Shown: positions 36,310 through 47,990, counted from the first letter of the stretch. The stretch is 64,000 bases of DNA from Raphanus sativus (GCF_000801105.2 NC_079517.1:20283579-20347578), one strand, 5' to 3'. Numbers and translations: made by a program. Notes: generated by a model not told the origin, from the sequence alone.

Positions 36310-37760
36310 TTGTTATCAACTAAAAAAATTATCTAAGCATGATGCACGTACGAAAGCATCTTTATGCTCACTATCAGGGCCGGCTAACAGCACCGTATAA
36401 CAGCACATATAAGTGGAGTTGTTGAACATGACCCAAATTAAAAATAAAATTAAATTATAAATTTTTAAAAATAAATATATAAACTATGATCTAAAACTTT
36501 AAATTTTTAGACATAGCATTAAATTTAAAACTAATATTTAAAAAAAATGTCAAATATATAAATAAAACTATAATTTTTTTAAATTATTTCATTATATGTT
36601 AAATATAATATTAATATTTTTGATTAGGGTCCATAAATAATTTGAGGCGGTACTGCCGACCATTAGACAAACAAAAAGCTTATCTTGTACCAAAGATACC
36701 TCTGAACGGAGAAGAAAGTGGCTTTAACCTAGTACACAGTACAATATAAAATAATTCATTCATTTTTGAAATAAAAATAATATAAATGTTTAAGCGCACA
36801 CACGAACCGCCCCACCCCCTTCCCCAGAGACTTTATCTTACCCACTGCATTCCATGATTCAAAGTTTTTTCTTGAACATTATGGCTTGAATGTTATAATC
36901 CCCCTGCAGTGCACTGTATTTAATAGTAACAAAAATCTCTACATATACTATATATCTATAAGTTTTTATAATTTTTCAAAATTACACCGCAGTTATACCG
37001 CTTATTCCATATCGCTGAATACTTTGTTACCATTGGAATTCAAAGTTGTTGTCACTTTAGTAATAATTCAAAGCTACTATCCACTGAAAAATTTATCCAA
37101 ACATGATGCATGTGCGAAAGCATCTTCATTCGAACCACTAGACAAACAAAAAGCTTATCTTGTACTAAAGATACCTCTGAACGATAGACAAGAAAGTGGC
37201 TTTAACCTCAGTGACAAAAGAAAAGTGGCTTTAACCTAGTATAGTACAATGTAAACTAATTCATTCAATTTCGAAATAAAAATAGTAGAAATGTTGAAAC
37301 CCCTTTTTTCTAACATCAACTTTGTAAATGAAAAACAGAGTGCAGTTACATCGAACATAAAATAGTAGAAATGTTTAAACCCCCGCCTATAGCTAAATAT
37401 ATAGACTTTACTAAACTGAGGTCTTTATTACTCCGGAGGAGAACACTGAAATTATTAAAACCATTTACGTGGTTTTAATCTTAAGTCTTAACTACTGAAA
37501 TTTGCATTCAACGATTCAGTTTTTTTTTGTACAATCAACTATTCAAGGATTCAATGTTGTTATCACTTAAGTAATAATTCAAAGCTACTATCCACTGAAA
37601 AAATTATCCAAACATAATGCACGTGGGAAAACATCTTCATTCTAACCATTAGACAAACAAAAAGCTTATCTTGTACTAGATACCTCTGAACGATAGACAA
37701 GAAAGTGGCTTTAACCTAGTATAGTACAACGTAAAATAATTCATTCATTTAGAGATAATA
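36310..37760 (+). repeat. three dispersed copies of a ~230-bp block upstream of the 83-codon gene
   Basis: The block with CACTGAAAAATTTATCC, AGACAAACAAAAAGCTTATC, AAGTGGCTTTAACC and TTCATTCA occurs at about 36310-36790 (interrupted near 36370-36640 by unrelated AT-rich DNA beginning CAGGGCCGGC), 37040-37300 and 37560-37760. The last two lie inside the triplicated unit, so they recur at 43240-43500 and 44794-44985 and again at 48013-48270 and 48551-48770. The last copy ends about 190 bases before the gene's ATG. Confidence 0.75.
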
Positions 37761-37880
37761 GTAAAATTGTTTAAACCTCTCTTTACTACCTTTCGTGACA
37801 AAAAAAAAAAAAAAAAAACCTCTCTTTACTAACTCAAGTCTTTATTATTCCTGAGGGGGAAGGTACACTAGCTTGCCACT

Positions 37881-37952
37881 CTATATAACTCACTCCTGAC
37901 TCCCCTCTTTCAACTCAACAAGTCAAAACACTCATATAGTGACCATATCAAT
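37881..37952 (+). promoter_or_regulatory. core promoter and leader of the 83-codon gene, copy 1
   Basis: TATA box CTATATAACT at 37881-37890, about 65 bases before the ATG, which leaves a CT-rich leader of some 35-40 nt. A poly(A) signal AATAAA lies at 38262-38267, downstream of the stop. Confidence 0.6.
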
Positions 37953-38204
37953 ATGAGCAGAAAAGATGACAAGGATGAGAGTTCGACATTTTACGATAAC
38001 GCAACGAAAGTCATAGGTGTGGTTGGAGCCATTGGAGCGGCCGTGAGTCTATTCTCGTGGATGACCTCAGGCTCGGAAGAGAACGGTCCAAAAGAGAAGA
38101 TGATGAAGGCTCCTGGTGGGAATGGTTCTATTATTCCTAGGGCACCTTTCGAAGCCAACCCAAGAGACCACTTCAAGAACCAGCGTCAGCTTAATAAGAA
38201 ATGA
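37953..38204 (+). CDS. small predicted membrane-anchored protein, 83 aa, copy 1
   Basis: I do not recognise the family. The protein has a charged, acidic N-terminus (MSRKDDKDESSTFYDNATK), one predicted membrane-spanning or hydrophobic segment at about residues 20-37 (VIGVVGAIGAAVSLFSWM) with G-x2-G-x2-G spacing that suits helix packing, and a hydrophilic, proline- and lysine-bearing tail (IIPRAPFEANPRDHF). No cleavage site is evident, so it may be a tail- or signal-anchored protein. The single exon is backed by a TATA box, a leader of plausible length and an AATAAA. All three copies are identical in protein sequence. In this unit a Helitron lies about 1.4 kb downstream and the upstream region is undisturbed. 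Confidence 0.75.
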   Translation: MSRKDDKDESSTFYDNATKVIGVVGAIGAAVSLFSWMTSGSEENGPKEKMMKAPGGNGSIIPRAPFEANPRDHFKNQRQLNKK

Positions 38205-38840
38205 AAAAAATGAGTATGTGGAGATATTTATAATTTCCCACTTAGTATTCTATAACCGAATAATAAACCGTTGCATGTGACAGATATATGTCTTATATGC
38301 AGCATGTTATATATATATATATGTATTGCAACTTTAATTTTCTCGTGTTTAATTTTACTAAGTTTGGAATATTTGCTATTTTTATATATATTAATGTTTC
38401 AATTTGTGGTTATCGGGAGCCGATTAAGAATTTTGACTGAGGCCATGAAAAATTTGTTAATCAGTATAAGTCATGTAATAAAACCGAAGAAAAGTAAAGA
38501 TAGCATGGCCAAAAGTTTGCAAATTGAATAGCAAAGGAAGCTTAAGAAGTGAATACAATATGGAGCTTGAAATTAGTCTTGGTTTATCTTGTCCTCTCAG
38601 TCGTCGCTGTGGATAAACATGATCAAAATATATTTGATTATGAAATGTTCAATCTTGATGGTGAAAGTGAGTTCAAAACCTGGCTCATATGTGACCATAG
38701 TTAAGTCCTTTTTGCCGAGTGGAAGTGAAAAGTGGTCGAACTACTTAGCTTTGGCATGGATTATGATTCGTTCTAGGATGTATTTGGGACTCTCTTGGGT
38801 CTTTGGCATGGATTAAGATCTACATGGGTATCTCTACAAA
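38205..38840 (+). other. 3' flank of copy 1
   Basis: Non-coding, with poly(A) signal AATAAA at 38262. Short open frames at 38271-38531 and 38589-38816 recur in the other units only because the whole unit is recent; they show no family resemblance. Confidence 0.5.
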
Positions 38841-41800
38841 GAACAAAACTTAGCTTCACCCCCAAGGTGAACCTCTATATTCACCCACCAATAGGAATTA
38901 GTTTATTAAGATTTGATATCTCTTAAAAAAGGAAATCAATTAATAAGAATTTAATGAAATAAAATTATGTGTTTAGATAAATAAAAATAGTAGCAAGTAT
39001 CAAAAAAATATATTCTTTTTAATATTAATAAATCCGTCAGAAAATACTAAACCCTAAACCCTAAATTTTAAACCCTAAACCTTAAATTCTAAATACTAAA
39101 CTCTAAACCCTTGGGAAAAGCCTGAACCCTTGGGCAAATCCTATACCCTAAATCCTTAAATTTAAACCAAACCTTAAATCATAAACTAAATCCTAATCCC
39201 TAAACCCTAAATCATAACCTCTAATACTAAACCCTAAATCATTAATTTCAAAATGGTTTATAGTTTAGTATTAAGAATTTATGATTTAATATTTATCAAA
39301 GAGTTTAGGGTTTAGGATTTCGTGTTTAGAATTTAGGGTTTAATATTATGGTTTATGATTAAGGGTTTAGGGTTTAAGATTAACGATTTAGGGTATAGGA
39401 TTTGCCCAAGGGTTCAGGCTTTCCCCAAAGGTTTAGGGTTTATTATTTAGAATTTAGGGTTTAGGGTTTAATATTTTCTGACAAATTTATTAATACTAAA
39501 AAAAATATTTTTTTTTATAATTGCTACTATTTTTTATTTATCTAAAAACATAATTTTATTTCATTAAATCCCCTTATTATTAAAAGGGAAGCAATATAAA
39601 AGAGGAACCTTTAAAATGTAATATATTTACAATGATGCCATTATGGCGACGTGTCACACAGCTAGCCACTCTCAGACAGACTTTGAAATAACCCATGTCC
39701 AGCTAAGCTAATTACTATTCTTGCCATTAGACTCATCTGAAACATTTATTCGCATGTTCCTTATATATAACAGATAAAACATGGTTTTAAATAACACAGT
39801 GTGAAACATGGTTTGAAAAAATAACAGATACATCCGACACCAAGTTCCTACTTATATATAACATATAAAATATGATTTTAAATAACACAATGTGAAACAT
39901 GGTTTGTAATCTACCCTACCTCATATTGCTTTTTGTTTTTGCAAAAAAAAAATAGATATCATCTTAAACTAAAGTCACATATGATATGTTAATATATTGT
40001 CACTTGGTATTTTGACAAATCAATAATATTTGAATATTACGTATTTGTTCATTACGTAAATTCAATATTTATGAATATAAATCTCTGAATTCCATAGTAT
40101 TTTGACCAATCAACAATGTTTACATTATAATTATGGTCAAGTTGGAAAATAAAATAATTCCAAAGTATTTTTTTTGTGCATTCTAATTTTTATGATGATA
40201 TTAATTAATATAAATAATATTGTACGCAATTTTGTCGATTTGATATAAATGCAAATTACACAGATATTGATGTTTTGGTCAAGTCAGTCGTAGATTATCA
40301 ATCACGATAATCTTTATGCATAAGTTTAGCGATTTTCTCGCTAACTGATATTGATTTGATATATCATTACTCTTATTAATCGAAAATTACCGGTCAATGC
40401 AAAGTAAGTAGATATGGCAAAAAAATGATTTATTGGTCAATCACATTAAAACATTTCTCTTTAATTGAAATTACCCATTAATGCTATATGAAACTGCTTT
40501 AATATATATATACATATGTGGTTCAGATCCGACTAAATTCACTCAACTTTCAACGTTTTACGTTGTACTTTGTGTTTTACAGTTCTGGAAAAATAATTAA
40601 GAAATAGATAATGTGTAGTACTTATTTTAAAATGTACAAATCCGTAGCTTATATTAACTATAAAGTTGTCTAACATTTTTTTTTTTTGACAAGGTGGATT
40701 CAAGAATATGTCTAACATTGATGGGTTTTCAATTTTTTTTTGTTTAAGTTCCTGAACTTGATGCTTTCAGAAAGAAGTATTACATTTTGGTTTACTGAGT
40801 TTGTTAATTACATGTGTCTATATATATATATATGCTGAAGACTTTGTTTTTACTCTTAATAGGATTGCAGATTATGAGTTCTAACGACACCAATCGGCGA
40901 ATCTATGGTCTTTTCATGTTTTTTGGAATTGTTTTCTTTACTTTGTTGTTTTCTTTACTTTGTTGCTTTCTCAGTTTTAAATTCTATTGCCTAAGTTTTG
41001 TTGTGTCTCTTTTTGGTTTAAATTTATATTATGAAATCAATAATTATATTGGCTATGTTTCTTTTAACATATATTGGTAGCTTAACCTCTAATCAGAAAA
41101 ACTAGGATCAGAAAGAAAAAAATTAGAAAACTGACTTTGGTCTGTGAAATAGAACTTCATCCACTGCACGTGAATAGCTTATCCATTTACAAAAAAACAC
41201 CAACAATCCCCGGATTTTATTATTTACGCTATCTACAGGTATTCAGATCAATAGTCACATATTCAGAGAAGGAAAAAAAATTGTGCAAGGAGAATAAATA
41301 AGAGAAGAGTTTTAGGTGTCTACCTTAAGCCTCATAGACGGTAAACATCCAAATTTATAAATATTGAATTTACGTAATGAACAAATCTTCTTAAACTCAA
41401 TCTCATCTTGAAAATCTAACCAAAATAGTCAATGATTGCGTTAGGTGTTAGAGATTGAAGACATTTATAATAAAGGAGATTCAAAACAGAGACCATCTCA
41501 ATTCTCAATGAATCAGAAAAAAAAAAAGATAAATGAAAGCAGAAAACACACCAGTATGTTTTGTAAATTAGAACTTCTTCAATTGTACGGGATTTAGCCA
41601 TTGGTTGAACCCTATCCCTTAATTTTTCTTTTCTAATTTTCTTCTCTGAAAGTTTGATAACTTACGGACTATTTCGAGTGGAACACGATAAACCGTTCAA
41701 CATATCCTCTTTAATTTACTAATGAAAGGTGAATTTGTTCGAATGGACCCCAGCCGAAAATTGAAAACTGACTACAGCTTAACTGATTAGTTTCAAATAC

Positions 41801-42120
41801 CAATTTTAAACATTCTGAGAAAATATATTTTATTAAATAAACCCAACCCCATACTAATATGATTTCAAAATTGAAACACCCACAAATTTTCAACCAAAAG
41901 ACAAAATAGTGTCTATATATATATGTAATTTGTAATCCACATTTAATTTTATGTGATTTTAAATATTTAATTGTACTCTCACCCCGCGCAAGGCGCGGGT
42001 CATACTCTAGTTCTTATTACTTGGTTTCCTTTTTTAGGAGATATCAAATCTCAATTAACTCATTCCTATTGGTGGATGAATGTAGAGGTTCATCTTAGAG
42101 GGTGAAGCCAAGTTTTGTTC
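38841..42120. mobile_element. fold-back Mutator-like MITE, copy 1 (split by a Helitron)
   Basis: Same element as at 46055-46893: ends GAACAAAACTTAGCTTCAC and its near inverse, flanked by the 9-bp duplication CTCTACAAA (38832-38840 and 42121-42129). A Helitron occupies 39569-42010; without it the element is 838 bp. The arms hold degenerate telomere-like CCCTAAA / TTTAGGG text at about 39045-39475. Confidence 0.85.
39569..42010 (+). mobile_element. non-autonomous Helitron, exactly bounded, 2442 bp
   Basis: Begins TCCCCTTATTATTAAAAGG and ends with hairpin CCCGCGC-AAG-GCGCGGG (41983-41999), then TCATACTCTAG. It sits between A and T, and the empty site ATTAAA^TTCTTATTAC is present intact in units 2 and 3 (near 46784 and 58650). 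No Rep/helicase gene. A hydrophobic open frame at 40814-41080 has no family support. It inserted into the MITE of unit 1 after triplication. Confidence 0.9.
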
Positions 42121-42194
42121 CTCTACAAATGCGACTGTGCAATCACATAAGAAAAGAAGATTCGTCAACGTTTAATAATTATAATTAATCCCAG

Positions 42195-42492
42195 TGTTGG
42201 AGCCGGGTTTCACCCTGCTCCAAACCCGATCACACATAACCCGAACCCAATGAAGTCTAAGAAGGAACCATAGACCCACGTAGGTCAAGAAGACCCACCC
42301 CTTGTTGAAAGAGTTTTACACTCGATCGGGGAATCAAAGTATAATATAAAGACATTGATGGCCCTAAAATCACCATAAAAACGTCTGATCTACGCAAGAG
42401 ACCAAGCGGCATTACTATATGACACCAAAGACTATAAAAGGAGGAGGAAAAGTTAAAGAAAGGGATCTCAATAGCTAAATATAATAGTCTCA
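42195..42492 (+). mobile_element. LTR-like relic, copy 1
   Basis: Starts TGTTGGAGCCGGGTTTCAC and contains ACTATAAAAGGAGG, a TATA box as in Ty3/gypsy LTRs. It stops where the palindromic element begins. Related copies lie at 46968-47264 and 58834-59125. No partner LTR or internal region, so the identification is tentative. Confidence 0.35.
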
Positions 42493-42495
42493 ATA

Positions 42496-43217
42496 CATTT
42501 ATAATCGAGAATTCGGCCAAAAAAACACTGAACATGGTAAGAATGGCCAAAAGAAACATGAACTCGAGGCTGGCCAAAAAAAGCCTGAACTTTTGTTGAC
42601 TTTTATCAGTTTATTAAGAAACTTTGATTGACCGACCAGATTAATACACCGTTAACTAACAGTTAAGACGGTGGTTAATCAACGTTAAATACGATCGTTA
42701 AGTAAAACGACGTCGTTTTGAGATGGAATGAAACGACGTCGTTTTATCTATTTTTATTATCAAAAATATGTTGTTCGCATGGATCGAACTTGAGAACTCA
42801 TGGCCAAATGACGAGGTCTCTTGCCACTAGACTACTATCACTTTTAAGAATATCCATAACATGTTTTCTTTTATTGAGTATCAAACAAATCTCGAAAAAT
42901 CTAAATTCTTTTTTAAAAAAATTCCAAAAAACTTAAAAATTCAAGAAAATTCTTAAAATTAAAATTAAAATTGAAATTATAAATATTTTTTAAAAAAATC
43001 AAAACATTAATTTTTTTTTATAAAAATTAATGTATCTAAGATCATTTGAGTTTTTTTATCTTAAATACATTAATCATACTTTTTTATAAATTAATATATT
43101 TGAGATAAAATAGAAAATTGATATTTATCACACTACAAATGTTTTTCATTTAATTATTATCATATTTTAGAAAAACAATTGTGATAATATCATTTGTTTA
43201 TTGTATCTTAATTATCA
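42496..43217. mobile_element. left half of the palindromic element, unit 1
   Basis: Matches the left arm of the full element at 59130-60540, up to the same cut at TTAATTATCA. Contains two AAACGACGTCGTTTT palindromes around 42706-42745 and a minus-strand tRNA-like string at 42774-42840 (A-box TAGTCTAGTGG, B-box AGTTCGATCC). Confidence 0.85.
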
Positions 43218-43220
43218 CAC
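43218..43220. other. duplication junction with CAC filler (unit 1/2)
   Basis: Unit end TTAATTATCA joins unit start TACTTTGTTACC through three extra bases, CAC, absent from both outer edges (37010-37025 and 59840-59860). Confidence 0.85.
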
Positions 43221-43777
43221 TACTTTGTTACCATTGGAATTCAAAGTTGTTGTCACTTTAGTAATAATTCAAAGCTACTATCCACTGAAAAATTTATCCA
43301 AACATGATGCATGTGCGAAAGCATCTTCATTCGAACCACTAGACAAACAAAAAGCTTATCTTGTACTAAAGATACCTCTGAACGATAGACAAGAAAGTGG
43401 CTTTAACCTCAGTGACAAAAGAAAAGTGGCTTTAACCTAGTATAGTACAATGTAAACTAATTCATTCAATTTCGAAATAAAAATAGTAGAAATGTTGAAA
43501 CCCCTTTTTTTAACATCAACTTTGTAAATGAAAAACAGAGTGCAGTTACATCGAACATAAAATAGTAGAAATGTTTAAACCCCCGCCTATAGCTAAATAT
43601 ATAGACTTTACTAAACTGAGGTCTTTATTACTCCGGAGGAGAACACTGAAATTATTAAAACCATTTACGTGGTTTTAATCTTAAGTCTTAACTACTGAAA
43701 TTTGCATTCAACGATTCAGTTTTTTTTTGTACAATCAACTATTCAAGGATTCAATGTTGTTATCACTTAAGTAATAA

Positions 43778-44793
43778 CTAGATTAGGACCCGCCCTAAAG
43801 GGCGGAAATTGATTTGTCAAATTTCAATTAATAATATATGGTATATATAATATGTGTATATAATATTATATATATTTTGTGTAACATTTATATATATATA
43901 TATATACATATTAGACATATATATATAATATTTTATTAAATATATATAGAATTTAATAGTGTTATAATTTGTGTTGTACTTGTTATTAGTTTGTATTTAA
44001 TCTTCTTTCATTTTTAGTATAATAATTTGCCTTGTCACATCTTTTACCTTTTAACTTATACACATAGTTATGCCCTTTTTCAAAAAAAAAACTTATACAC
44101 ATAGTCTCGTAAAATGTAATATATAAAAAACATATTTAAAAAATCTACTGACCATATGCCACCATTATTTGGTTGTTTGAACAAAAAAAATCATGTTCTT
44201 GCATAACTGTGTATGTTGTGATATGATGTAGGCGAAGAGTAAATATATGGAAGTAAAGTTAGTGATACGAACATGAGCATATGTTGGTCTATGCCACAAT
44301 TATTTGGTTTTTGGAAGATCAATGAGCATAAGCATACACGGTCTTTGTATGCTTATGTTGTAAATGAGTCGGATATTTTTTCTCTTATGTCTGGAATGAT
44401 ATGAAACTCGTTGATTTAAGAGTGGTTCAGTTTTATATGATCTAATTATATTAAGAGATTAACCAAAAATATTATAAAAGTATTACTGGTTAGCTTTAAC
44501 TATTTTGGTTAAGATTTGGTTTAATTTAAGTTAGTAGATTGCATTGTATAGGAGGCATGATATATTCTAGCAACAACTATGAAAGAGTCCAAAATTTAAA
44601 TGAGAACTTCAAATAGTAGATAATCCCTAAATTAATAGATTGGTTTAACTATGTTGGTTAAGATTTGGTTTAATTTAAGTTAGTAGGTTGCATTGTATAG
44701 GAGACATGATATATTTTAGCAACAACTATAAAAGAGTCCAAAATTTAAATGAGAACTTCAAATAGTAGATAATCCCTAAATTACTAGATTAGA
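43778..44793 (-). mobile_element. non-autonomous Helitron, exactly bounded, 1016 bp
   Basis: The plus strand reads A^CTAGATTAGG...CTAGATTAGA^T, so the element runs on the minus strand with 5' TCTAATCTAG and a 3' hairpin CCGCCCTTTAGGGCGG (43790-43805) before CTAG. Units 1 and 3 carry the uninterrupted site GTAATAA^TTCAAAGC at about 37571 and 48545. A 149-bp tandem duplication lies near its 5' side (AAGATTTGGTTTAATTTAAG at 44511 and 44660). It ends 373 bases before the ATG of gene copy 2, replacing nothing but pushing away the upstream block. Confidence 0.92.
44485..44793. repeat. 149-bp tandem duplication inside the Helitron
   Basis: The two copies share TTAAGTTAGTAG, GCAACAACTAT, AAAGAGTCCAAAATTTAAAT and GTAGATAATCCCTAAATTA, with a few substitutions. 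Confidence 0.9.
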
Positions 44794-45094
44794 TTCAAAG
44801 CTACTATCCACTGAAAAAATTATCCAAACATAATGCACGTGGGAAAACATCTTCATTCTAACCATTAGACAAACAAAAAGCTTATCTTGTACTAGATACC
44901 TCTGAACGATAGACAAGAAAGTGGCTTTAACCTAGTATAGTACAACGTAAAATAATTCATTCATTTAGAGATAATAGTAAAATTGTTTAAACCTCTCTTT
45001 ACTACCTTTCGTGACAAAAAAAAAAAAAAAAACCTCTCTTTACTAACTCAAGTCTTTATTATTCCTGAGGGGGAAGGTACACTAGCTTGCCACT

Positions 45095-45166
45095 CTATAT
45101 AACTCACTCCTGACTCCCCTCTTTCAACTCAACAAGTCAAAACACTCATATAGTGACCATATCAAT
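45095..45166 (+). promoter_or_regulatory. core promoter and leader of the 83-codon gene, copy 2
   Basis: Same CTATATAACT box (45095-45104) and leader as copy 1. The proximal ~370 bases are intact; further upstream is Helitron sequence instead of the native region. Confidence 0.6.
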
Positions 45167-45418
45167 ATGAGCAGAAAAGATGACAAGGATGAGAGTTCGA
45201 CATTTTACGATAACGCAACGAAAGTCATAGGTGTGGTTGGAGCCATTGGAGCGGCCGTGAGTCTATTCTCGTGGATGACCTCAGGCTCGGAAGAGAACGG
45301 TCCAAAAGAGAAGATGATGAAGGCTCCTGGTGGGAATGGTTCTATTATTCCTAGGGCACCTTTCGAAGCCAACCCAAGAGACCACTTCAAGAACCAGCGT
45401 CAGCTTAATAAGAAATGA
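45167..45418 (+). CDS. small predicted membrane-anchored protein, 83 aa, copy 2
   Basis: Identical in protein sequence to copies 1 and 3: hydrophobic segment at residues ~20-37, acidic N-terminus, basic tail ending NKK. AATAAA at 45476-45481. This copy differs in context because a 1016-bp Helitron lies 373 bases upstream, so distal regulatory DNA is displaced. Function unknown. Confidence 0.75.
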   Translation: MSRKDDKDESSTFYDNATKVIGVVGAIGAAVSLFSWMTSGSEENGPKEKMMKAPGGNGSIIPRAPFEANPRDHFKNQRQLNKK

Positions 45419-46054
45419 AAAAAATGAGTATGTGGAGATATTTATAATTTCCCACTTAGTATTCTATAACCGAATAATAAACCGTTGCATGTGACAGATA
45501 TATGTCTTATATGCAGCATGTTATATATATATATATGTATTGCAACTTTAATTTTCTCGTGTTTAATTTTACTAAGTTTGGAATATTTGCTATTTTTATA
45601 TATATTAATGTTTCAATTTGTGGTTATCGGGAGCCGATTAAGAATTTTGACTGAGGCCATGAAAAATTTGTTAATCAGTATAAGTCATGTAATAAAACCG
45701 AAGAAAAGTAAAGATAGCATGGCCAAAAGTTTGCAAATTGAATAGCAAAGGAAGCTTAAGAAGTGAATACAATATGGAGCTTGAAATTAGTCTTGGTTTA
45801 TCTTGTCCTCTCAGTCGTCGCTGTGGATAAACATGATCAAAATATATTTGATTATGAAATGTTCAATCTTGATGGTGAAAGTGAGTTCAAAACCTGGCTC
45901 ATATGTGACCATAGTTAAGTCCTTTTTGCCGAGTGGAAGTGAAAAGTGGTCGAACTACTTAGCTTTGGCATGGATTATGATTCGTTCTAGGATGTATTTG
46001 GGACTCTCTTGGGGCTTTGGCATGGATTAAGATCTACATGGGTATCTCTACAAA

Positions 46055-46893
46055 GAACAAAACTTAGCTTCACCCCCAAGGTGAACCTCTATATTCACCC
46101 ACCAATAGGAATTAGTTTATTAAGATTTGATATCTCTTAAAAAAGGAAATCAATTAATAAGAATTTAATGAAATAAAATTATGTGTTTAGATAAATAAAA
46201 ATAGTAGCAAGTATCAAAAAAATATATTCTTTTTAATATTAATAAATCTGTCAGAAAATACTAAACCCTAAACCCTAAATTTTAAACCCTAAACCTTAAA
46301 TTCTAAATACTAAACCCTAAACCCTTGGGAAAAGCCTGAACCCTTGGGCAAATCCTATACCCTAAATCCTTAAATTTAAACCAAACCTTAAATCATAAAC
46401 TAAATCCTAATCCCTAAACCCTAAATCATAACCTCTAATACTAAACCCTAAATCATTAATTTCAAAATGGTTTATAGTTTAGTATTAAGAATTTATGATT
46501 TAATATTTATCAAAGAGTTTAGGGTTTAGGATTTCGTGTTTAGAATTTAGGGTTTAATATTATGGTTTATGATTAAGGGTTTAGGGTTTAAGATTAACGA
46601 TTTAGGGTATAAGATTTGCCCAAGGGTTCAGGCTTTCCCCAAAGGTTTAGGGTTTATTATTTAGAATTTAGGGTTTAGGGTTTAATATTTTCTGACAAAT
46701 TTATTAATACTAAAAAAAATATTTTTTTTTTATAATTGCTACTATTTTTTATTTATCTAAAAACATAATTTTATTTCATTAAATTCTTATTACTTGGTTT
46801 CCTTTTTTGGGAGATATCAAATCTCAATTAACTCATTCCTATTGGTGGGTGAATGTAGAGGTTCATCTTAGAGGGTGAAGCCAAGTTTTGTTC
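46055..46893. mobile_element. fold-back Mutator-like MITE, copy 2 (intact), 839 bp
   Basis: Bounded by a perfect 9-bp target duplication, CTCTACAAA at 46046-46054 and 46894-46902, the length made by Mutator-like elements. Ends GAACAAAACTTAGCTTCAC / GTGAAGCCAAGTTTTGTTC are inverted repeats. Inverse similarity continues through CACCCACCAATAGGAAT, GATTTGATATCTC and AATTTAATGAAATAAAATTATG to the centre near 46470, so the arms are about 400 bp. The inner arms are degenerate CCCTAAA runs on one side and TTTAGGG on the other. No transposase. Confidence 0.9.
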
Positions 46894-46967
46894 CTCTACA
46901 AATGCGACTGTGCAATCACATAAGAAAAGAAGATTCGTCAACATTTAATAATTATAATTAATCCCAG

Positions 46968-47264
46968 TGTTGGAGCCGGGTTTCACCCTGCTCCAAACCC
47001 GATCACACATAACCCGAACCCAATGAAGTCTAAGAAGGAACCATAGACCCACGTAGGTCAAGAAGACCCACCCCTTGTTGAAAGAGTCTTACACTCGATC
47101 GGGGAATCAAAGTATAATATAAAGACATTGATGGCCCTAAAATCACCATAAAAACGTCTGATCTACGCAAGAGACCAAGCGGCATTACTATATGACACCA
47201 AAGACTATAAAAGGAGGAGGAAAAGTTAAAGAAAGGGATCTCAATAGCTAAATATAATAGTCTC
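46968..47264 (+). mobile_element. LTR-like relic, copy 2
   Basis: Same TGTTGGAGCCGGG start and ACTATAAAAGGAGG box as the copy at 42195. Confidence 0.35.
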
Positions 47265-47267
47265 AAT

Positions 47268-47990
47268 ACATTTATAATCGAGAATTCGGCCAAAAAAACA
47301 CTGAACATGGTAAGAATGGCCAAAAGAAACATGAACTCGAGGCTGGCCAAAAAAAGCCTGAACTTTTGTTGACTTTTATCAGTTTATTAAGAAACTTTGA
47401 TTAACCGACCAGATTAAGACACCGTTAACTAACAGTTAAGACGGTGGTTAATCAACGTTAAATACGATCGTTAAGTAAAACGACGTCGTTTTGAGATGGA
47501 ATGAAACGACGTCGTTTTATCTATTTTTATTATCAAAAATATGTTGTTCGCATGGATCGAACTTGAGAACTCATGGCCAAATGACGAGGTCTCTTGCCAC
47601 TAGACTACTGTCACTTTTAAGAATATCCATAACATGTTTTCTTTTATTGAGTATCAAACAAATCTCGAAAAATCTAAATTCTTTTTAAAAAAATTCCAAA
47701 AAACTTAAAAATTCAAGAAAATTCTTAAAATTAAAATTAAAATTGAAATTATAAATATTTTTAAAAAAAATCAAAACATTAATTTTTTTTATATAAAAAT
47801 TAATGTATCTAAGATCATTTGAGTTTTTTTATCTTAAATACATTAATCATACTTTTTTATAAATTAATATATTTGAGATAAAATAGAAAATTGATATTTA
47901 TCACACTACAAATGTTTTTCATTTAATTATTATCATATTTTAGAAAAACAATTGTGATAATATCATTTGTTTATTGTATCTTAATTATCA
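47268..47990. mobile_element. left half of the palindromic element, unit 2
   Basis: As in unit 1, ending at TTAATTATCA. The minus-strand tRNA-like string is at about 47547-47613. Confidence 0.85.

Larger units (their letters stand above)
37020..43217 (+). repeat. triplicated unit 1
   Basis: First of three head-to-tail units, starting TACTTTGTTACC and ending TTAATTATCA. 6198 bp, or 3756 bp without its 2442-bp Helitron. It differs from units 2 and 3 at shared sites (for example TTGGGTCTTTGG at 38796, where the others have TTGGGGCTTTGG). Confidence 0.95.
43221..47990 (+). repeat. triplicated unit 2
   Basis: 4770 bp, or 3754 bp without its 1016-bp Helitron. It shares several single-base states with unit 3 against unit 1 (for example AAGACACCG near 47418 versus AATACACCG near 42643). 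Confidence 0.95.

Noticed and set aside
38271..38816. Two short frames downstream of each 83-codon gene
   Set aside because: They are repeated only because the whole unit is a recent duplicate, and the CACTA insertion cuts the second one in unit 3.
39045..39475. Interstitial telomere or chromosome fusion scar
   Set aside because: The CCCTAAA-like text is the arms of a fold-back element with a 9-bp target duplication, present in all three units.
40814..41080. Hydrophobic 88-codon frame inside a Helitron
   Set aside because: T-rich DNA gives Phe/Leu-rich frames by chance; no homology, promoter or conservation to support it.
42257..42577. 106-codon minus-strand frame in each unit (also 47030-47350, 58954-59214)
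   Set aside because: It spans the LTR-like relic and the palindromic element's edge, two different elements, and shows no family resemblance.
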